NCBI RefSeq assembly: GCF_023509035.1
Contig: NZ_CP075583.1
Coordinates: 4,712,001 to 4,776,000 of the forward strand
Reading direction: 5' to 3'
Origin: Janthinobacterium lividum
Lineage (GTDB): Bacteria; Pseudomonadota; Gammaproteobacteria; Burkholderiales; Burkholderiaceae_D
Length of the DNA: 64,000 nt
Shown here piece after piece: positions 24,660 to 32,630 of this stretch. Below the pieces are notes generated by a model. The model saw only the letters and a program-made list of their open reading frames with translations. It was not told the DNA's origin and made no database searches. The translations under genes were made by a program, and so were the position numbers. Positions within the stretch are counted from its first letter, which is position 1. Each line of letters opens with the position of its first letter.

Positions 24660-26824
24660 GCCGCCAGCAGGCGGTCCATCAGCCCTGCCGGCAACACGCG
24701 GGAAAAGAAATAGCCTTGCGCATAGTCGCAGCCGGCGGCGCGCAGCAGATCGCGCTGCGACGCCGTCTCCACGCCTTCGGCCACGACTTTCACCCCCAGC
24801 CGCTGCGCCAGCCCTATGATCGCCTCACACAGGCCCAGCCCGGCATCGTCGCGTCCCAGTTCGCCAACCAGCGTACGGTCGATCTTGAGAAAGTCGATAT
24901 CGGCCTTCTTGATGCACCCCAGCGACACCTGGCCACTGCCAAAATCGCCGAGCGCCAGCGACAGGCCTATGGCGCGAAACTGGCGCAGGCGCTCCGCCAC
25001 CTGGCGCGCCTGGTCGAGCAGCACGGCTTCCGTTGTTTCGATGACGATCGCGCCCGGCGCCAAGCCCTGGCGCACCAGATGTCCGCCCCACTCCTGGTAC
25101 AGCGCGGCGTCGCAGCGAAATTCAGCGGCCGACTTGTTGATGCATATCTGGAACGCGGCGCCATGCGCGTCCTGCCACTGCCGCGCCTGGCGCACGACCT
25201 GGCGAAACACCCACTCACCGATATCGATGATCAAGCCGTTCGCTTCGGCAAAGGCGATGAAATCGGCGGGTACCAGCAAGCCGCGCAGCGGATGGCGCCA
25301 GCGCAGCAGCGCCTCGGCCCGCCCGATGGCGCCGTCACACAGGCGGATGATGGGCTGGTAATGCACTTCAAACTGATCCTGCGCCAGCGCCAGGCGTATC
25401 TCGCGCACCGTGCTGCGGCGCAATTCGGCCGCCTGCTGCAAGGCCGGCGTGAAATAGCTGTAGCCGTTGCGCCCCGCACTCTTGGCCGCATACATGGCCT
25501 GGTCGGCATGCCGCAGCAAGGTTTCCGTCGCCTCGGCATCGGCCGGATACAGGGCCACGCCCACGCTGGCCGACACTTGCGCCGTGTCGCCGTCGAGCAT
25601 GAAAGGCAGGGCCAGCGCGGCAGTCAGTTCCTGCAGCACGCGCTCGATGCCACCGAGCTGCCCCACGCCGGCCAGGATGACGCTGAACTCGTCGCCACCC
25701 AGGCGCGCGACCGTATCGATGGCGCGTACGCGCTCGCTGATGCGCCGCGCCGCCTGGCGCAGCAGCATGTCGCCCTTCTCGTGGCCGAGGCGGTCATTCA
25801 CCTGCTTGAAATGGTCGAGGTCGATGAATAGCAAGGCCAGGCAAGCGCCCTCACGTTTGGCATGGTCTGCCTCATGCTGCAAGCGGTCGAGAAACATGTG
25901 GCGGTTTGGCAAGCCCGTCAGCTGGTCAAAGTTGGCCTGCCGCCAGATGCGCTCGGACGCTGCGCGCTGCGCCGTGATGTCGCTGACCAGCGCCAGCGCG
26001 CCCAGGTAGCTGCCGCTGGAGTCGAAGATGGGATTGGTGGCCAGGGTGGCCCACAAGGTGCTGCCATCACGCCGCAGGAACTTGAATTCGTGGCGCTCGA
26101 CTATGCCGTCCTGGCGCCGCGCAATGTTGCGCTCCAGGATGGCTCGCCCTTCGTCATCCATGAAGGCCGCCAGCGGCTGGCCCAGCATGTCCTCGATCTG
26201 GTAACCGAGCATGAGCGCCATCTTCGGATTGACAAAACTGGTCAGCGCCTGCGCATCGATTTCCCAGATGCCCTCCTCGGCACTGTGCACGATGCGCCGG
26301 AAGCGCTCCTCGCTGCGTTCGAGCGCGGCCAGCTTACCCTCGGCCTGCTCCAGCACCAGCCGTAGCGCCTGGCCGTTCGGATCGGCGCTGCCCAGCAGGC
26401 TGACGGGCAAACACACCCCGGGCGCATCAAGGCGCAGCCGTAGCTGCAGCTGGATGCGCTCGGGCTCGCTGCTATTGAGCACGCGCTGCACGAACTGCTC
26501 GAAATCGTGGCGGAACGCCTCATGCACATAAGAACGGAACAGCACGTGGCCAGGACATTCGCGCACCAGGCCGAACAATTCGGCCGCCACCAGGTTGACC
26601 TGCACGATCACGCCATCGAGACCGAGCACGAAATAGGCGACGGGCGCCAGCAGGTACAAATCGTTGAAATAGGCTTGCTCGCGTTCGGCCTTCACCCGTT
26701 CCGGACTGAAGACGCCATCGTCAAGCAGGGGCGCGGCATGCCGCAGCATGCCGTCGTGGCCGCGCGGGGAGGAATCCGGAGCAGGTAGCGCTTGCGGTGG
26801 CGTATCCATGGCTGTCCTTGGCAC
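24644..26824 (-). CDS. PAS-PAS-GGDEF-EAL cyclic-di-GMP protein
   Basis: This is a 726-aa cytoplasmic protein of cyclic-di-GMP turnover. Two PAS-type sensor domains (about residues 50-150 and 165-290, the second with GIWEIDAQALTSFVNPKMAL) are followed by a GGDEF domain with an intact GGDEF motif (about 376-380), and an EAL domain with EALLRW (about 504). EAL residues NKSAAEF, LKIDRTLV and VVAEGVET are present, but the usual DDFGTG reads GDFGSG (626-631), losing the first metal-binding Asp. So cyclase activity is likely and phosphodiesterase activity doubtful. There is no membrane helix. It lies next to the flagellar cluster, and a small unknown gene stands 100 bp upstream on the same strand. 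Confidence 0.92.
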   Translation of the reverse strand: MPRTAMDTPPQALPAPDSSPRGHDGMLRHAAPLLDDGVFSPERVKAEREQAYFNDLYLLAPVAYFVLGLDGVIVQVNLVAAELFGLVRECPGHVLFRSYVHEAFRHDFEQFVQRVLNSSEPERIQLQLRLRLDAPGVCLPVSLLGSADPNGQALRLVLEQAEGKLAALERSEERFRRIVHSAEEGIWEIDAQALTSFVNPKMALMLGYQIEDMLGQPLAAFMDDEGRAILERNIARRQDGIVERHEFKFLRRDGSTLWATLATNPIFDSSGSYLGALALVSDITAQRAASERIWRQANFDQLTGLPNRHMFLDRLQHEADHAKREGACLALLFIDLDHFKQVNDRLGHEKGDMLLRQAARRISERVRAIDTVARLGGDEFSVILAGVGQLGGIERVLQELTAALALPFMLDGDTAQVSASVGVALYPADAEATETLLRHADQAMYAAKSAGRNGYSYFTPALQQAAELRRSTVREIRLALAQDQFEVHYQPIIRLCDGAIGRAEALLRWRHPLRGLLVPADFIAFAEANGLIIDIGEWVFRQVVRQARQWQDAHGAAFQICINKSAAEFRCDAALYQEWGGHLVRQGLAPGAIVIETTEAVLLDQARQVAERLRQFRAIGLSLALGDFGSGQVSLGCIKKADIDFLKIDRTLVGELGRDDAGLGLCEAIIGLAQRLGVKVVAEGVETASQRDLLRAAGCDYAQGYFFSRVLPAGLMDRLLAAQPAA

Positions 26825-26925
26825 CGCCGCCCTGGCGACAAGGTGGGTGCAGCAGCAAGACTAGCATGCGCAATGCGCGGTGTCGAGCGATGCCTGCCAT
26901 GGATGCCGTTTCTGCAACATGGCCC

Positions 26926-27369
26926 TCAGCGCCCCATGCCGCGCCGGCGCAAGCCGAAATCATGGCCCACCACCAGCAAGGTGCTGGCCACCAGGCTCGA
27001 TAGCCCCACGATCAGCTGGATCAATTTGTCGTCAGGCAAGATCCACAGCGACGAGTCCGGCGTCTCGCAGCCCGTGGCCGCGCTGATCAGGGGAGAGACC
27101 CAGGCCGCATCCGGCGTCACGTCGAGCACGACGGCGCCGTCGGCGCTCGTCTGCATATAGATATCGCCCCCTTCGGCCAGGGTAAAGCAGATGCCCACGC
27201 CCGTTTCCGTGGCGCGGATATTGTCCTGCATGCTGCGGTTATGTTCCTCGATCCATACTTCCACGTCGTACGGCGTTTCCAGGTGCTCCCACGGACGGGG
27301 GCGGAAACGGGGACGTTCGTCCGCGCTGGCGGGAGTATCGGGGATGTTGCTGTCTGCTGCGCCTTGCAT
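26926..27369 (-). CDS. Unknown 147-aa protein with a C-terminal membrane helix
   Basis: I do not recognise this protein. Start ATG 27369 has AAAAGG upstream; a further upstream start (27432) adds 21 residues without support. It has an acidic, polar N-terminal part (ERPRFRPRPWEHLETPYDVE, then VWIEEHNRSMQDNIRATETG), a beta-rich middle (ICFTLAEGGDIYMQTSADGA) and one hydrophobic helix near the C-terminus (LIQLIVGLSSLVASTLLVVG) followed by a basic tail (LRRRGMGR). That suggests a tail-anchored inner-membrane protein with a cytoplasmic domain. It lies upstream of the GGDEF/EAL gene in the same direction and might be co-transcribed. Confidence 0.7.
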   Translation of the reverse strand: MQGAADSNIPDTPASADERPRFRPRPWEHLETPYDVEVWIEEHNRSMQDNIRATETGVGICFTLAEGGDIYMQTSADGAVVLDVTPDAAWVSPLISAATGCETPDSSLWILPDDKLIQLIVGLSSLVASTLLVVGHDFGLRRRGMGR

Positions 27370-27551
27370 GCTCGTTGACCTTTTCTGCGGTGAGGCGGCA
27401 GGACCGGTTGCCTGCCAACCGACATTATCCACCGTTCATGGTACGCATGGTATTCACACACCGAATCTATCAGAAAAACTGACAGCTATCGACTTCAAAC
27501 ATCAGCATGCCTGACTTAAAATACGCGCCATCTCTTCTTTACAGGCTTTAC

Positions 27552-28019
27552 ATGCAAGGCATCAAACGCAAGATCGTCTACGTCACCGCCTTTGAAATCA
27601 TCGGCATGGCCATTTCCACGGCCTGGCTGACCCTGCTTTCGGGCGAATCGCCCACCAGCACGGGACCGCTGGCGATCATGATCACCACCATCGCCGTGAT
27701 CTGGAACCTGCTCTACAACACGGCTTTCGAATACTGGGAAATCCGGCAAGTGTCGCGCACGCGCACCGTCTGGCGCCGCATCCTGCATGCGATCGGCTTC
27801 CAGATCACCCTCGTCATCTACCTGATCCCGCTGATCGCCTGGTGGCTCAATATCAGCCTGTGGCAAGCCTTCGTGCTGGACTTCGCGCTTATGCTGATCA
27901 TCCCGTGCTACAGCTTCATCTTCAATTACTTCTTCGACGGCCTGTTCGGCGTGCCCCTGTCGGCGCAGCAGCCGAAAGAGGAACCGTCCGACGTTCAGGC
28001 AGCTTCGCTGAGTAACTGA
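27552..28019 (+). CDS. PACE-family multidrug efflux protein (AceI-like)
   Basis: PACE transporters (prototype AceI of Acinetobacter) are small proton-driven exporters of biocides such as chlorhexidine. From ATG 27552 it is 155 aa with four membrane helices arranged as two BTP repeats: RKIVYVTAFEIIGMAISTAW carrying the conserved Glu of the family, AVIWNLLYNTAFEYWE, RRILHAIGFQITLVIYLIPL and IPCYSFIFNYFFDGLFG. RILHAIGF and FNYFFD are near-identical to AceI. A LysR regulator gene converges on it, overlapping its 3' end by 25 bp. Substrates cannot be read from the sequence. Confidence 0.92.
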   Translation: MQGIKRKIVYVTAFEIIGMAISTAWLTLLSGESPTSTGPLAIMITTIAVIWNLLYNTAFEYWEIRQVSRTRTVWRRILHAIGFQITLVIYLIPLIAWWLNISLWQAFVLDFALMLIIPCYSFIFNYFFDGLFGVPLSAQQPKEEPSDVQAASLSN

Positions 28020-28876
28020 AGAAAGGACCGCGCCGCCATGCCCAGCGGCCGGTCCTTCATCCACACCAGGTGGATGGGCACGACCAGGCCATTGCCCGTA
28101 TTCTTGAACGCCACGCAGCTCACCCGCCCCGCCGCCAGCGAATGCTGGATCGCCGAGGCGGCAAAGTTACCCCAGCCCAAACCAGCTTCCACCATAGACA
28201 GCGCCATCGGCAAGCTGTCCGTGCGCCAGTAGGACAAGCCCACCACAGGGCGCGCATCGGCCAGGTCGAGTTCGCGGCTGGCGACGATGATCTGGCGCAA
28301 ATTCACCAATTCTTCGATATACAAGGGCCGGCCCGCCACGTCAGGCGGATGTTGGGTGGAGATAATCGCCAGCAAGGCATCACTGCCCACCAGCTGGAAC
28401 TGTTCCGCATGATTGATGCGCCCGCCCGCGAAGGCCATGCAGGCGCTGATGCGGCCCCGGTGCAGCATGTCGAGCACATCGTCCTGCGGCGCCGTCAGCA
28501 CTTCGATGTCGAGCAGCGGATGGCGCTGTGACAGCGCGCGCACGGCGGCCAGGAAGGGCGTATGGTCGAGTTCGGCCGCGATGCCCAGCGAAATGCGGCT
28601 TTCCAATCCCTGTGACAATTCCTGCACGTGCAAGTGCAACTGTTTCAACTGCTCGGCGATCAGGCGCGCATGCGGTATCAGGGCCGTCGCCGCCGCCGTG
28701 GGCACGGCTTCGCGCGCGCCGCGGTCGAACAGGGCGATGCCCAGTTCCGCCTCGATGTTGGCAATCGCCATGCTGACGGCCGACGGCGCCCGCCGCAGGG
28801 CGCGCGCAGCGGCCGAGAACGAGCCGCCGTCGACGACGGCCAGGAACAGTTCGATGTTATGGCTGGAGAGTTTCAT
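27995..28876 (-). CDS. LysR-family transcriptional regulator next to the PACE exporter
   Basis: This is a 293-aa LysR regulator from ATG 28876 (MKLSSHNIELFLAVVDGGSF). The helix-turn-helix is seen in FSAAARALRRAPSAVSMAIA followed by NIEAELGIALFDRG, and the C-terminal effector domain in ISLGIAAELDHTPFLAAVRA. Unlike most LysR genes it is convergent with, not divergent from, its neighbour. The 25-bp 3' overlap with the PACE gene resembles PACE loci that have a linked LysR, so control of the exporter is possible but not shown. Confidence 0.92.
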   Translation of the reverse strand: MKLSSHNIELFLAVVDGGSFSAAARALRRAPSAVSMAIANIEAELGIALFDRGAREAVPTAAATALIPHARLIAEQLKQLHLHVQELSQGLESRISLGIAAELDHTPFLAAVRALSQRHPLLDIEVLTAPQDDVLDMLHRGRISACMAFAGGRINHAEQFQLVGSDALLAIISTQHPPDVAGRPLYIEELVNLRQIIVASRELDLADARPVVGLSYWRTDSLPMALSMVEAGLGWGNFAASAIQHSLAAGRVSCVAFKNTGNGLVVPIHLVWMKDRPLGMAARSFLQLLSEAA

Positions 28877-28999
28877 GGAGTGGAAAAGGGTGGCACTTTT
28901 TGACGCGCCGACGGTCAAATCGGCAATGACCGGGCCAACTTGCCTCATCCACCGCCCTATCGCTGCGGCGGCTACATAGCGCTTGCCTGGCCTGGGCGT

Positions 29000-29749
29000 T
29001 TACCCTTTCCAGGTGCGCTGCAATCCCGTATCCGCATGGATCCAGCCGCCACGCGGGCCGGAGCGGTAGTAGAAGCCTACGCCGCCCTGCTTGAAGCTGC
29101 GCACCAGCGAACCGAGCACTTCCGCGTTCAGATTGGCCACGCGGATGTCGGCGGCGCGGCCCGAGATGTGCAGCGACTGGCGCGCGGCCGGCACGCCCGC
29201 TTCGCGCAAGCGGCTGTTCGACTCGGCCGTGCGGTAACCCGACAGGATCTCCAGCGGTTGCTCGATGCCGTAGCGGGCCACGAACGCTTGCGTGCCCCAC
29301 AGGGTTTCCAGCAGTTTCGGGTCGATGGGCGCCGTCTTCTTGCCGTTCACGTCACGCAGCAAGTGGCACAGCTCCTGGTAAGCCGAATCGATGACTTCGC
29401 CATCTTTCCAGTACAGCAGCCTGGCCTTTTCATTGCTGGCCGGGCGCACCACTTCCAGGGTGCGGGGCTTGAGCCAGAATTCCAGGTCCAGCGCCTGCGC
29501 GTCGAAGATGTCGGGCGGCGGTTCCATCTCGGTGATGGCCTGGCGCGACTGCGAAGTGATCGAGCGGTCGACGCTGGCCAGTTGCGTGGGCTGAGGCGGC
29601 ACGCCGGTGCGCGGTGCGCGCGGCTTGGCGCTGGCCGAAGCCGAAGCGGGAGCGGCCGTGCGCGAGGCGCAGCCAATGAGCGGGGTGGCAACCAAGCCCA
29701 GCGCGGCCAGGCCCATACCGTGATGTAGAAAATTTCTGCGCGATGCCAT
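29000..29749 (-). CDS. DUF882/M15-like murein endopeptidase with Tat and lipobox signal
   Basis: This is a 249-aa exported protein. The N-terminus has a twin-arginine motif (SRRNFL) and a hydrophobic stretch ending in LIGC, so it may be a Tat-exported lipoprotein lipidated at Cys27. The C-terminal domain (about residues 155-245) has the DUF882/peptidase M15 zinc pattern: SLHISGRAADIR (His and Asp ligands) and WIHADTG (His ligand), with PLEILSGYRTAESNSRLRE before it. Such proteins (YcbK/MepK type) cut peptidoglycan cross-links. The sequence between signal and domain is Ala/Pro-rich. Confidence 0.88.
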   Translation of the reverse strand: MASRRNFLHHGMGLAALGLVATPLIGCASRTAAPASASASAKPRAPRTGVPPQPTQLASVDRSITSQSRQAITEMEPPPDIFDAQALDLEFWLKPRTLEVVRPASNEKARLLYWKDGEVIDSAYQELCHLLRDVNGKKTAPIDPKLLETLWGTQAFVARYGIEQPLEILSGYRTAESNSRLREAGVPAARQSLHISGRAADIRVANLNAEVLGSLVRSFKQGGVGFYYRSGPRGGWIHADTGLQRTWKG

Positions 29750-29848
29750 AGTCAGTCCAATTTAACGATGGGAATACTATAGCGTATTGTGCTGCGAAGA
29801 AAAACCCTCAATGCCTATCGTGTCGCCCTCATTTCCATGCATTTTGCT

Positions 29849-30685
29849 TCAGGCGGCGGCCGCGACGGCGACGGCGGCCCCTTTCGCCTGCGCCAGCGCC
29901 GTCAAGGGCTTGTCCAGCAGATATCCCTGGGCGACGATAGGCAAGCCCGTGGCGGCGGCAACGCGCTGCAGCGCGGCCAGCGCGGCCGGCGTGTCGAGGC
30001 GCTTGAAGATGACGCGAATTTTCGCCGCATGGCACAGGGTGACGAAGCTGGCGACGGCCTGTTCATCGCTGAGGTTGCCCGCATCGAGCTTGAAGGCATG
30101 CGGGTGCAAGCGCTCCAGCATGCCCGTTGCCTCATGCACGCTGGCCACGTTGATGGCCAGGCGGAAACCGTTGCGACGGTAATTGTCGGCCACGTAATTG
30201 AGCAGCCAGCCCTGGTTCGGCGTGACCGTCGGCAATTGCAGCACGATGCGCTCGATGGGCAAGCCCAGCGCGTCGAGGATGCGCTGGAAGGCGTGGCCGT
30301 GATTGCTGCTGACGGCGCTCAGCAAACGGTCATGCACGTTCAGGTACAGGTCCGACTGCTCCGCCTCGCTCTGGCGGAAGAAATTGATGGCATGCAGCAT
30401 GCGGCACAGCCGGTCCAGCTCCACCGACTCATCGTCGCTGGCCGCGTGATCGAGCAGGCGCCACAGCGACAAGCCCTCGTCCGCCTTCGACACGCTGCGC
30501 GCCAGGCCCTCGAACGCCACCAGCTTGCCGCTGTCCAGTTCGCGCAGCGGCTGGAAGGCGCTGGTCATGGTGCAATTGAAAAAGCGCCCCAGCGCCCTGC
30601 CCTCTCCGTCGAGCCAGACACTGGTGCCGGCCTGCGTTTGGTGCGACAAACGGGCCAGGTAATTTTTCAGGACGGGAAATGGCAT
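29849..30685 (-). CDS. Degenerate EAL-domain protein
   Basis: This is a 278-aa protein with an EAL fold but altered catalytic positions. Recognisable are FQPLRELDSGKLVAFEGLAR (EGL instead of EAL), SDLYLNVHDRLL (the Asn position), HPHAFKLDAGNLSD (Lys kept) and GLPIVAQGYLLDKPL. The DDFGTG segment is missing, replaced by FRLAINVASVHEA, and the second catalytic Glu position reads AQG. It is therefore probably a cyclic-di-GMP binding or regulatory EAL protein rather than a phosphodiesterase. There is no other domain and no membrane helix. It is transcribed alone. Confidence 0.82.
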   Translation of the reverse strand: MPFPVLKNYLARLSHQTQAGTSVWLDGEGRALGRFFNCTMTSAFQPLRELDSGKLVAFEGLARSVSKADEGLSLWRLLDHAASDDESVELDRLCRMLHAINFFRQSEAEQSDLYLNVHDRLLSAVSSNHGHAFQRILDALGLPIERIVLQLPTVTPNQGWLLNYVADNYRRNGFRLAINVASVHEATGMLERLHPHAFKLDAGNLSDEQAVASFVTLCHAAKIRVIFKRLDTPAALAALQRVAAATGLPIVAQGYLLDKPLTALAQAKGAAVAVAAAA

Positions 30686-30778
30686 ACGTGCTCCTTCATC
30701 GGGCTGCGCCAGCTGCCCTCATGGGGAAGGCGGCGCCAAAGTGTGCAGAGTAAGGCAGCGCCAACCAAAGGAGAACGA

Positions 30779-30838
30779 ATGGTTTCGCCATTTGATATGC
30801 GCCCAGCACATATGGACGCAACAACGGCCGGCGCATAA
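30779..30838 (+). CDS. Possible 19-codon small ORF with a strong ribosome site
   Basis: Within the 234-bp gap between the EAL gene and the amidotransferase gene, the sequence AAAGGAG (30767-30773) stands five bases before ATG 30779, followed by MVSPFDMRPAHMDATTAGA and TAA. The ribosome site is better than that of most genes here. It could be a leader peptide for the downstream amidotransferase gene or chance. No homology can be judged at this length. Confidence 0.3.
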   Translation: MVSPFDMRPAHMDATTAGA

Positions 30839-30919
30839 CGATAGTCGGAAACATTCCTTCCAGCGACCTGCCCCGGCCTTTACTGTGGGCATGTACCGTT
30901 ACCATCAGGAAGGGCCGCC

Positions 30920-31732
30920 ATGTGCCAGTTACTCGCAATGAACAGCAGCAAGCCCGCGGCGCTGGGATTTTCCTTTGCCGGCTTTGCCGAACGGGGCGGG
31001 CGCACGGACGAGCACCGCGACGGCTGGGGTATCGCCTATCATTCCAGTAGTGGCTGCACCTTGCTGACGGATCACCTGGCCGCCATCGATTCGCCGCTGG
31101 CGGTCCAGGTGCAGCAGCACCCGGTGAAGGCGAAAAACATCGTCGCGCACATCCGCAAGGCCACGCAGGGCCGCATCGCGCCAGAAAACACCCACCCGTT
31201 CGCCCGCGAACTGTGGGGCAAGACCTGGTCCTTCGCCCACAATGGCGACTTGAAAACGTGGCGCGCGCCCGCCAATGCGTACTACCACGCCATTGGCGAC
31301 ACGGACAGCGAACAAGCGTTCTGCCACCTGCTGGCCCACTTGCGCACGCGCTTTCCCCTGGGCGAACCGACGCGCGCCGACTTGCGCGCCGCCATCGCCG
31401 AGGTCGCCACGGACATCGCCGCGCACGGCAGCTTCAATTTCATCCTGTCGGACGGCGAGCTGCTGTTTGCCCACTGCTCCACACATTTGCACTATGTGAT
31501 ACGCGAATATCCGTTTTCCGTGGCGCAACTGATCGACTGCGAGCGCAGCATCGACTTTCGCCAGCACAACCATCTGGACGACCGCATCGCCGTCATCGCT
31601 ACGCATCCCCTGACGCAAAACGAAGACTGGCTGGCATTCGCACCCGGAGAACTGAAACTGTTCGCCGGCGGCACCTTGCTACCGGCAAACGATAGCGCGC
31701 AACAAGGCGTGTATATCCAGATCAGTTACTGA
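30920..31732 (+). CDS. Class II glutamine amidotransferase (YafJ type)
   Basis: This is a 270-aa N-terminal-nucleophile amidotransferase. After Met removal the Cys of MCQLLAMNSSKPAALGFSF is the nucleophile. Other family points are EHRDGWGIAY, NIVAHIRKATQGRIAPENTH with PFARELW, SFAHNGDLK and SFNFILSDGELLFAHCSTHL. It has no synthase domain, so it belongs to the stand-alone YafJ/EgtC-like group, which hydrolyses glutamine or gamma-glutamyl compounds; the physiological substrate is not clear. GGAAGG is present upstream of the ATG. Confidence 0.9.
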   Translation: MCQLLAMNSSKPAALGFSFAGFAERGGRTDEHRDGWGIAYHSSSGCTLLTDHLAAIDSPLAVQVQQHPVKAKNIVAHIRKATQGRIAPENTHPFARELWGKTWSFAHNGDLKTWRAPANAYYHAIGDTDSEQAFCHLLAHLRTRFPLGEPTRADLRAAIAEVATDIAAHGSFNFILSDGELLFAHCSTHLHYVIREYPFSVAQLIDCERSIDFRQHNHLDDRIAVIATHPLTQNEDWLAFAPGELKLFAGGTLLPANDSAQQGVYIQISY

Positions 31733-31799
31733 AGGGAAATATCCAACGAGGAGGGAAAGGCCCGCCGCCGGATGGGCGGGCTGAGGTGCCGGAGGGCCG

Positions 31800-32330
31800 T
31801 CAGGCCGAATTGCAGTTACAAAAGCGCTTGCGCTTGGGGTCGCCGCTAGCGATACCTGTGGGGTCAATCTGTTTCCAGCAAAAAATCGTTTCCACGCCAT
31901 ACGGCGAACGCACATTGCCCGCCTCGACATACCCCTGCTTGACGAAAAAGGTCTGGCTGCTGGCCGTGCTGTGCAGTTGCAGGGCCTTGATGCCCCACTC
32001 GCGCGCCTGCGCTTCCAGCCGCTCCACCAGCGCCTTGCCGGCGCCGCGGCCTTGCGCCTCGGGCAGCAGGTAGCAAAGGGCCAGCTTGCCGGCGCGCGTC
32101 AGCAAGCCGACGCCGACGACGGCGCCCGCCTCAATGGCGACCAGCGAAAAATTAGTCGGCGACGCAAACCAGCACGCCACCATCTGCGGTGTTTTATTGC
32201 CCAGCCAGGCTTCCAGAATGGCTGGATCGTCCCGATGATCGAGGCTGCAGCATTCGACGATGGAGCGTCGTAATACGTTGCACGCCTCGAAAGCGTCGGT
32301 CGATGTTGCAATACGAATTTCAAGACTCAT
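31800..32330 (-). CDS. GNAT-family N-acetyltransferase
   Basis: This is a 176-aa GNAT acetyltransferase. It has the typical start EIRIATSTDAFEACNVLRRS and the acetyl-CoA site in motif A, CYLLPEAQGRGAGKALVERL, followed by LEAQAREWGIKALQLHSTAS and FFVKQGYVEAG. Residues after about 155 form a short Cys-containing basic tail (DPKRKRFCNCNSA), longer than usual. The acceptor cannot be read from the sequence. The gene is divergent from the sulfate-binding protein gene. Confidence 0.9.
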   Translation of the reverse strand: MSLEIRIATSTDAFEACNVLRRSIVECCSLDHRDDPAILEAWLGNKTPQMVACWFASPTNFSLVAIEAGAVVGVGLLTRAGKLALCYLLPEAQGRGAGKALVERLEAQAREWGIKALQLHSTASSQTFFVKQGYVEAGNVRSPYGVETIFCWKQIDPTGIASGDPKRKRFCNCNSA

Positions 32331-32630
32331 GTACGCTCACAAAATATTCCAGTTGCCGATGCAGGCGCTTTCGCCCTGTATCGTGCGATTCGACTATACA
32401 CCAAGCGGCGCAATCGGGTTTTTTGCCGCACGCCACGGGCCGATTTTTCCTATGGCGCAATGCCTGCAGACTAAGTGCTGATGCGCATCTTGCCCACGAA
32501 TGTTTCCAGAAATCGATATATGTTTTTTAGCGCAAACGGAAATCAAGTCTAAGCATATTACGAAAAATTCGTTTCTTTTCCGGCCGGAATTTTAGACTAT
32601 GTCTCTCTATTCTCACAATAAGAGTTCAAC
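32331..32630. promoter_or_regulatory. Divergent control region between the GNAT and sulfate-binding genes
   Basis: This 300-bp AT-richer gap holds no convincing ORF. Two palindromes lie close to the sulfate-binding gene: ACGAA-AAA-TTCGT at 32560-32572 and the perfect TTCCGGCCGGAA at 32578-32589, 43 bp before the ATG. Sulfate-uptake genes are usually under CysB, a LysR-type activator, but neither site is a clear CysB match; the palindromes are operator candidates only. Confidence 0.45.

Noticed and set aside
31740..31799. Terminator between the amidotransferase and GNAT genes
   Set aside because: A GC stem (CCCGCC / GGCGGG) is present, but it has no T-run and the gap is short; not strong enough to list.
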